In this document: positions 56,368-64,000 of the stretch, one piece after another | How positions within the stretch are numbered: the first letter of the stretch is position 1 | Layout: each line of letters begins with the position of its first letter | Source: Enoplolaimus lenunculus | Taxonomy: Eukaryota > Nematoda > Enoplea > Enoplida > Thoracostomopsidae | DNA: 64,000 nucleotides | NCBI GenBank assembly: GCA_030248215.1 | Contig: JASANG010000245.1 | Location: 364,857-428,856 of the forward strand | Direction: 5' to 3' | The notes under the pieces: generated by a model | Told to the model about the DNA's origin: nothing | The model's database searches: none | Seen by the model: the letters and a program-made list of their open reading frames with translations, nothing else | Made by a program: the position numbers and the translations under genes

Positions 56368-57003
56368 CTATTAACCCGCTTTACAGAAATCATCATTCAT
56401 TCATGACTAACAACCATTCCAAGCTGTTTCGAAGGATTTTGATATAATCCATCTAAGCTCGCAAACATCAATAAATATATAAAGAAAACATAGCATGATC
56501 ATTATTAACAGTGCTTTATAAATATAGTAGCTTATCTGTCCATTATTCTACTATAAATACGCTCAAAATATCAGGTATAAACAGCATAAGAATATTATAA
56601 TAACAAATAATATATACTATATAAAATATTCTAAAGTTAGTTAAACGACTCGCTCATCTAATCACTCATATAACCTGTTGTATCCGCTTTAAGTTCAACG
56701 CTGTTGATCAGAGTAAGTAGTAAACAAGAGAGTGAAAATATAGGAAAATATTCCATTGCGAAACTTTTCGGCAGGCAGGGAAAATACATTTTTGAGACAT
56801 TTAAGACCAAATTATCTGGATTCTTAAGGTTAAAAATTGTCTTGTACATCAAATTATACGCTCCCTTACTTTTAAAATCTAAGATACATCCCTGCAGCTG
56901 ATATAAACTTTCACAATAAAATATGATAACATTTCTACTCATAACAAATACTTCATTTCTGAATTTATGTAGTGGTGCGCAAGATTAATTAACCAATTTA
57001 CAT

Positions 57004-57004
<1 letters not shown>

Positions 57005-57080
<76 letters not shown>

Positions 57081-57085
57081 TATAT
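57005..57085. repeat. (TA)n microsatellite, mirror
   Basis: Counterpart of 53608-53692; further (TA)n at 57453-57478 and 57493-57523. Confidence 0.95.
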
Positions 57086-57452
57086 CAGGGTGCAAACGGA
57101 ATTCCGGTTCCGGCATTTTTCACCTTCCGGTTCCGGTAAATTTTTACCGGATTTAAAAATTCCGGTATTATAATTTGGCCGTTTTCTTAACTTTGCTAAT
57201 TTTTAAGAATCTCTTTTGAAAGCCACTTGTACTCCGAATATAAGCCATTGATGGTGGATTTCACTTCAGTCGATGCTGAAAATCTAAAATACAACAAATA
57301 AAATAAATACCTATGTTCGACTAAGGTTATTTCACAAATAATAGAGCAAAAAATAAGATTAAAATGAAATTTTTGGTGAAATACATTTTTCACTTTCCGG
57401 TTCCGGTAAAATTTTCGACACAATTCGAGAATCTAATTCCGGTTGCACCCTG
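57086..57452 (-). mobile_element. Family A1, mirror copy
   Basis: Counterpart of 53239-53607, with tips CAGGGTGCAAACGGAATT and TTGCACCCTG. Sequence near 57415-57435 differs from every other A1. Confidence 0.85.
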
Positions 57453-57491
57453 ATATATATATATATATATATATATATTCCTCTTTACATA

Positions 57492-57529
<38 letters not shown>

Positions 57530-57536
57530 TAATCAT

Positions 57537-58046
57537 GGCGCAACCGGAAATTAATTTAGCGGATACTGAAATCCGATAAAAAAATTTTACCGGATTCGGA
57601 TATAAATTTTTACCAGATCCGGATAGTAAATTTTTTACCCGAGCTGGTCAACTAATTTTTACCGGCCTATACTTACCGGATATAGCGTTTCCAATTGTTG
57701 CTCTGTTGGAGGTATCATTTGAGTCGCGGAAAAGTATACGTAGCTTTATTGAATTAAAATTACGTATATAATTGTCAACTTGGATTATTCATATTTATCG
57801 CAGTGTCGAAAACTTGACTTACTTACTTTGCCCACAAATGTAAACTCAAACGACAAGATAAAATTGCAATTTTAAGGTGAAATACACACTAAAAATGGTA
57901 ATTTGACAATGCTTTGTGACATTTCCTGAACAAGTAAATCTGACAAAAGCCTCGCAACGTGAAACCGGATATCATTTCACCGGATACCGTAACCGGATAC
58001 TAGCCAAAATTTACCACCACAATCAGAATACAACCGGATATGACGT
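57537..58046. mobile_element. Family B, mirror copy
   Basis: Counterpart of 52697-53208. Confidence 0.7.
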
Positions 58047-58524
58047 TTAAATTTGTCTACAGTTACCGATTTCAACCTTAATATTGTTTAGTACCGCGTA
58101 TTCTTGTCGTGTCTTAAAATCAGCAAATATGCATAGCCGCCCGGCGCGATTATATTCGTGCGTGATTGTCATTGAGTCAAACGAAACAGCCAACCAACAC
58201 AAAATCATTCTCGGGTTCGCCCGTCGACAACAGGCTGCATTGACTGCCATTCCTGTTGGCTGCGGTACGTAAGAAGTTAGCCTTTGCTACCGTCATGTGA
58301 ACGATAATTAAATTGAAGCAACAACAACACCATATATGACACGATTAAAGGTGTTTGTATCTGATTGGTCAAAACTTTCAGCTACGAATACATACACATG
58401 CATGCATCGTGAGAACAAACTTTAGGCTGTGTACTCACGGCTTTTTGAAAGCTAACTTTTTGGCCGTCGCCAGGAGTGACGTTGCCAAAATTGTACACAT
58501 TGGTTTATTGTGTATAAAAGCGTC

Positions 58525-58793
58525 GGCCGATGTAAACATCAGCGGCGGCACGTTTTTCTGTGGGACTGTAAAAGAGTACGCTTAAGCTTTAGACTAATTT
58601 TTTTGCTTGGCTTAGACTTAGGCTTAGAAAGAAACTCTATTCTTACGCTTAGGCTTAGGCTTAGGAATATGCACATTCTTACGCTTAAGCTTAGGCTTAG
58701 GCTTAGGAATATGTACATTCTTACGCTTAAGCTTAGTCTTAGGCTTAGAAATATGCTTATAATACTGTTCCGCCCTTGTTCTTTACATTGGTC
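58525..58793 (+). mobile_element. Family F2, mirror copy
   Basis: Counterpart of 51944-52211, with CTTAGGCTTAGGCTTAGG runs. Confidence 0.85.
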
Positions 58794-59189
58794 AAAGTAT
58801 CGATGGACGATTGCTTGCGGTACCAACTAAAAAGTTGCCAAAACAACCACTATACACAAACCCAAACAGTGAAGTTGACCCCTAAAACCTCTGGTACTAC
58901 GCCCTTTGCCACGATATAATACGTACACAGACCCGAAAGATTCGGTGTCATTTGTGTTTTAAACGATGACAGCCAAAACAGGCTGCATACGACGGTTGTA
59001 TCGGTATACCGTTTACACCTTGGCTTCACCTTACTTCAATTAGCGGTTTGGTTCTCAAAATTGTGTTTTAAAATCTAGAGCAAAATTAACCGTAACTGAA
59101 TTGAATATTAGCACCGATTCTAATAGAATCGGAACCTACGCAGTTACAAATTAGCAAATAACGGAATCGACGATCCAATTTGAAGTAAC

Positions 59190-59662
59190 TCGACGGAAAC
59201 GAGGAATAAGGGTACTCGCGGGTAACTCGACGGAAACGCGGAATCAGGTAACTCGAGGGAAACGCGGAATCAGGTAACTCGACGGAAACGCGGAATCAGG
59301 TAACTCGACGGAAACGCGGAATCAGGTAACTCGACGGAAACGCGGAATCAGGTAACTCGACGGAAACGCGGAATCAGGTAACTCGTACGGAAACGCGGAA
59401 TCAGGTAACTCGACGGAAACGCGGAATCAGGTACCTCGACGGAAACGCGGAATCAGGTAAACTGGACGGAAACGCGGAATCAGGTAACTCGATGGAAACG
59501 TGGAAATCACGGTAACTCGACGGAAACGCGGAATCAGGTAACTCGACGGAAACGCGGAATCAGGTAACTCGATGGAAACGTGGAATCAGGTAACTCGACG
59601 GAAACGCGGAATCAGGTAACTCGACGGAAACGCGAAATTAGGGTAATTCGACGGAAACGATG
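59190..59662. repeat. 27-bp array, mirror copy
   Basis: About 17 units, with more variants than the left arm (extra T, AAACTGG, GATGG). Confidence 0.95.
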
Positions 59663-59777
59663 TCATAGCAATAACCAATACTTCTTGTGGAAACACCCAG
59701 AAACAAACGAATTTCGGCCGGTTAGTAACACCCAGCCTATACTTTACATTAACCCACCAACAAAAGGCTATAAGTTC

Positions 59778-60530
59778 TCCGGTAATTCAAATCCGCCACG
59801 AGACTATATGGTCTCCGGTAATTCCATCCGCCCAGACGAGACTATAGGGTCTCGGGTAATAACAACCGCAGAGACGAGACTATAGGGACTCCGGTCATTC
59901 CCTCCTCCCAGACGAGACTATACGGTCTCCGGTAATTCCATCCGCCCCGACGAGACTATAGGGTCTCCGGTAATTCCATCCGCCCAGACGAGACTATAGG
60001 GTCTCCGGTAATTCCATCCGCCCACGACGAGACTATAGGGTCTCCGGTAATTCCATCCGCCCCGACGAGACTATCGGTCTACCGGTAATTCCATCCGCCC
60101 AGACGAGACTATATGGTCTCCGGTCACTCCATACGCCCAGTCGAGACTATGGGTCTCCGGTAATTCCATCCGCCCAGACGGGACTCTGGGGTCTCCGGTA
60201 ATCCCCATTTCCGCCGACGAGACTTATCGGGTTCTTCCGGTCATTCCCATCCGCCCAGACGAGACTCTAGGGTCTCCGGTAATTCCCATCCGCCCAGACG
60301 AGACTATACGGTCTCCGGTAATTCCATCCGCCCCGACGAGACTATCGGGTCTCCGGTCATTCCATCGCCCAGACGAGACTACTGGGTTCTTTACCGGTCG
60401 TCCATCACCAGACGAGACTCTGCGGTCTCCGGTAATTCCATCCGCCCCGACAAGAGACTATAGGGTCTCCGGTAATTCCATCCGCCCAAAAGAAAAAACG
60501 AGACTATAGGGTCTGCGATAACCCCATCCG
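59778..60530. repeat. 38-bp array, mirror copy, irregular
   Basis: About 19-20 units. From 59860 to 60480 many have 1-3 base indels and extra C or T in homopolymers (TTCCCATCC, CTTATCGGG), unlike the near-uniform left array. Confidence 0.95.
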
Positions 60531-60679
60531 TCCACATTTGCCCAAAAACGGTCGTATTTCCGAATGTTTGCATCAAGCTATAACCCAAACAAAGCAGGCA
60601 GATGTAATAAGAATCGGTAAATAATCTGGTGAGTGACGACACTACAACATTATTAATTGCGAAGGTTTGAACCCTAAGG

Positions 60680-61078
60680 GTTTCGCTGTGGTCGACGTTG
60701 GAGCGCATCCGTCACCATTCGTTCCCGTACCGGCGCCGCTCAGCGGCGTTTGTCACCATCCGTTATCAAGTACGTGAGTTATTCGCGTATGATCCCGCAC
60801 GGTGACGGACGGCCCTGTACGGCTGACGCACGGTGACGGACGGCCCTGTAGGGCTGACGCACGGTGACGAACAGCCCTGTACGGCTGACGCCGCATGACG
60901 ACAGCCCTGTACGGCTGACTGACGCACAGTGACGGACGGCCCTGTACGGCTAACCGCATAACGACGGCCCTGTACGGCTGGCGCACGGTGACGGACGGTG
61001 CCGTATGGATGGCGCACGGTGACTGACGGTGCCGTATGGATGACGGACGGCGCCGGACGTCAACAAAAGTATAGCGCT
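60680..61078. mobile_element. Family D, mirror copy
   Basis: Counterpart of 49614-50004, with irregular units. Confidence 0.82.
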
Positions 61079-61360
61079 GCAACCCTAACCATAAACGGTT
61101 ATAATTTCATGAGAACAGCTTTTTAAATCATGCCATTTTTAAACACAACCGCAACAGGCATCACAGTTTCCTGATCAGACATACACACTGATACCCTTCA
61201 GGTACTGGAGAACGAAATCGATAACATTCCAGCTGGTCGGCTAAGTGCCGAAAATATGCATCGGCAAAGAGTCAGCAACGTTTTCGCGGTGCCGGTGCAA
61301 CGCTGCCACCTAAAAAAGTGCCGATGATTTTGCAAATGCGGATTAATCGGCACATCCCTG
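61079..61360 (-). mobile_element. Family C, mirror copy
   Basis: Counterpart of 49335-49613; ends CGGCACATCCCTG. Confidence 0.82.
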
Positions 61361-61696
61361 TTTCGGAACCGTTCCCTTTTCTAACATATTTATATACACA
61401 TATATAGCCAGCCAAACCAGTTAAATGTTTAAACCATAATTTCTAGCCGCAGAAAATATATTCAAACACGGGTGTGGCCCGTCACATTGTTTTTGCACGA
61501 ACCCCACCCCAAAGAGCCGCTCCAAAAATTTTTGATGAGGGGACGGTGGGCTGGCAAAAGTTATGAAACGCAATAATCTGCACGGTAGGGACCTTATCAT
61601 TTTATCACAAAAAATATTTCTGCCTAGCGCAACTTAGAAAATCCTAATCATCCCTTCATCCATGCACCTCAGCAAAACACTATTTGTATCTACCTA

Positions 61697-62050
61697 TTGG
61701 CTGGGTTTCTGAAATCTTAATTAAGTATTTACTTAAGTTATGCTGTACGTAATTACTTAAGTCGCCGACTTAGAAATACTTAAAATTTTAGAACAAAAAC
61801 AAATAAACGGCAAATGTCAGTCATTGTCACAACAATAATCAATAAGTTTTGCATTATATTGAGGAGATGGCATAGTTTACAAGTTAATTCAACCAAGGTT
61901 GTTCGTATGCCTAAGACTGTTAATTTGTAATCTGAAAATACAGTAAGGCGACTTAAGTATTTACTTAACTTAAGTAGGCCTTTGAAAGCGACAAACTGTT
62001 AAGTAAATACTTAGTACTTACTTAAATACTAAGTCAGACTTCATAACGTT
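61697..62050. mobile_element. Family G, mirror copy
   Basis: Counterpart of 48625-49002. The left tip TTGGCTGGGTTTCTGAAATC is intact; the other tip is damaged (TCAGACTTCATAACG). Confidence 0.75.
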
Positions 62051-62534
62051 TTTAAATTAGCCATATATTGTGAAAATCACATGACTAGCAGCAGTGATGT
62101 GCTTAAACTGTTTGCATTCGGCAGAAAACCAAATAGTACTAAAACCAACACTTTCTGCTTCAAACCTACATAATAAAAGACTACCACCGCGCTACATATA
62201 AGCTGTATATACATATCTCTTACCAATTTTACTTGATTTTTAGACCAAACTACTAAGATTTAGTACAAAAGAAACCAGAACAGGCGCGTTCACAAAACCA
62301 GAAATCAAAAACGACAACGGTGACGGAAAATTTGCGGTTCATTTCGCCACATGAGCCTAAATAAAGAGGTAAACAATACGATACTTAACACAGCCTATTA
62401 CATAGTAATAACACAGTGTCGAAAGTAGTTGTCACACGCTAAAATAGACTAAGTCAGGTAAAAAATTACGTACCCAGTACTCGTTTAACGGAGTTGCCAG
62501 CTGGACTTCTATACGGTCAATATTAACCTTATAT

Positions 62535-62981
62535 TAGGGTGCAAAGCGGAACAGGATTAGGACTGGAATCGTAATCGGACTTAGGTAAATTTAAACGGAA
62601 CTGTAAATTCGGAATCATAATCGGAACTTGAAAATTTGCGAGTGTACGGAAAATTTGTATTAATAAATATCGGGGTAACTATTTCTCTTAGTGTTGTTTA
62701 GTGGCAAAAATTGGCAAAAAAATTGCACTAACCAGTTGGTGATGATTTCTAGTTCTATAAAAGCGGATCATAATCAATTATTGAGAAAGTTAACTTAGTA
62801 TCTAAAGCAATTTACTGATAAAGAATACAAAATTTTTATGCAATGTATCACAAATATGTAAGATTTAAAATTAAAATGTCGATATTTCGATTCCTATTGA
62901 TTGTGCAATCACAGTCGCAATCAGAACTCGTTTTTCGAATTCAAATCCGTAATCCACAATCGAAATTCCGGTTGCACGCTG
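62535..62981 (-). mobile_element. Family A2, mirror copy
   Basis: Counterpart of 47731-48164; TAGGGTGCAAAGCGGA to CGGTTGCACGCTG, with the same TSD remnants (CCTTATAT and CCTTGTAT). Confidence 0.85.
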
Positions 62982-63099
62982 CCTTGTATGCCTTTGCTAC
63001 CTGTTGCAGAACTGCCGATTTCCCAGTACGAGACTAACAAGGCACAGAGTCAACCTCAAGCCTGATTTTCCTCAACTTAAAAAATAGCCAAATCCGATG

Positions 63100-63575
63100 T
63101 TTTACAACAGAACTACACACACATCTGGCCAATTTTTACACTTTAAACTCTTAATCTGTGGCACGTAGTGGCATATAGAGAAGTGTAAACCAGCTACTGT
63201 AGTGACCCGGTATATAGGGTGTTTGAATTTTGTGACCTTTAAATCAATAGGAGTCCGTATCCGTAGTAAGAGTCCGTAAGCGGATAGAGTCCATAAACCA
63301 TAATTGGAGTTCATAAATGTTAATTATATATCCCTAATTGTAGCGCATAAATGACTCCAGGACTAAATAATTTGACTTCGAAACTTTAAAGCGTACTTAA
63401 GTTTTGAAAGTACATTCCTAAGTATAACGTTGCATTAAAGCTCAAGTTATTGACACAACACAAATATACCTTTAATTCAGCGTATAATTGCAGTATCAGA
63501 TATATACCAGTAACGAAGGGGAGCAGAGCGTGGGTTAAAAATAAATAACAGTATGTAACCGAATAACAGGGGGAA
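63100..63575. repeat. Family P region, mirror copy
   Basis: Counterpart of about 47130-47600. Confidence 0.7.
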
Positions 63576-63664
63576 CATTTTACGTGCTCGACCGTGGATC
63601 AGACTAGCAACGGTACGATTGCACATTTGTACAAGACAATGGGCCTACTCTCTTTAATCTGACA

Positions 63665-64000
63665 CAACGTGCGACCGAATATCCGGTTGCGGTTTAACAT
63701 CCGGCAAAAATCGATATCCGGTGCCGGTTTAATATTAGGCAAAAATCGATATCCGTATTCAGTTCTGGTATAAACCTACCGGATGCCGGATATCTATGGC
63801 CGTGGTCCCGAGTCCCGCGAGTACTCCAAACCTACTTTTGACAAGTGGACACAATTTAACGTTTTGCTGCGATTACCTTTCTTTGCAACCAAAGTTGTAA
63901 ACGTTTTCACTAATTGAAATAGAATCAATAATATAAACAATTAATTTTAATTCAGTAAACATAAATATACTTTTGCGCTACTCAATTACCTTCAACAGTA
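63665..64000. mobile_element. Family B, mirror copy, cut by window edge
   Basis: Counterpart of about 46701-47040. Confidence 0.7.

Larger units (their letters stand above)
56262..64000 (-). repeat. Right arm of giant inverted repeat
   Basis: Reverse complement of 46701-54437, continuing past the window edge. Overall order is kept without rearrangement, but the arrays and D element are irregular, with many small indels. Confidence 0.95.

Noticed and set aside
58510-58830. Leu/Arg-rich frame repeated at 51975-52226
   Set aside because: It is element F2; the recurrence reflects the inverted repeat and the hexamer core.
1-64000. LTR retroelements, endogenous viruses or Polinton-like elements
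   Set aside because: No long direct terminal repeats and no polymerase, integrase, capsid or envelope-like frame were seen.

Overview
The window reads as nuclear DNA of a metazoan, probably an invertebrate. It is AT-rich, has long (TA)n tracts, and is packed with short terminal-inverted-repeat (TIR) DNA transposons and tRNA-derived fragments. I see no prokaryotic gene organisation and cannot name the phylum. The TTAGGC hexamer (the nematode telomere unit) recurs, but only inside dispersed repeats, so it says nothing about taxon. There is no complete gene. The only coding candidate I would keep is a polyglutamine ORF at 34808-35830. It ends in a signal-peptide-like segment and a splice-donor-like sequence, and could be the first exon of a + strand gene. 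I saw no reverse transcriptase, LTR or capsid/envelope coding and no full-length transposase.

The dominant content is non-autonomous DNA transposons. About fifteen families can be told apart by their tips (labels A, B, C and so on are mine). More than twenty copies have matching or near-matching 8-bp target-site duplications (TSDs), and many tips start CAGGG or TAGGG/TAGAG. Together these are the hallmarks of the hAT superfamily. Families A, B, C, L, M and N pair a similar tip with different short direct repeats just inside it, all built on a CGG core. Families F1, F2 and Q carry TTAGGC-like runs in their middles.

Layout. 1-5.4 kb: mostly unrecognised sequence, with one fold-back and one 277-bp tandem duplication. 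5.4-33 kb: dense mosaic of hAT-like elements, including a B/A back-to-back insertion with overlapping TSDs, plus three tRNA-like sequences. 33-36 kb: a palindromic element, a 25-bp array and the polyQ ORF. 36-46.6 kb: more mosaic and several short arrays. 46.7-64 kb: one giant inverted repeat with arms of at least 7.7 kb (about 46701-54437 against 56262-64000) and a spacer of about 1.8 kb. The right arm runs off the window.

Each arm holds the same elements in mirror order: B, P, A2, G, C with D inserted, a 38-bp array, a 27-bp array, F2, B, A1 and (TA)n. The right-arm arrays are much more irregular than the left. Whether this is a true inverted duplication or a fold-back read or assembly artefact is the main question the window raises. 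Nothing here forms a metabolic or regulatory system; the elements interact only by nesting and by sharing tip design.
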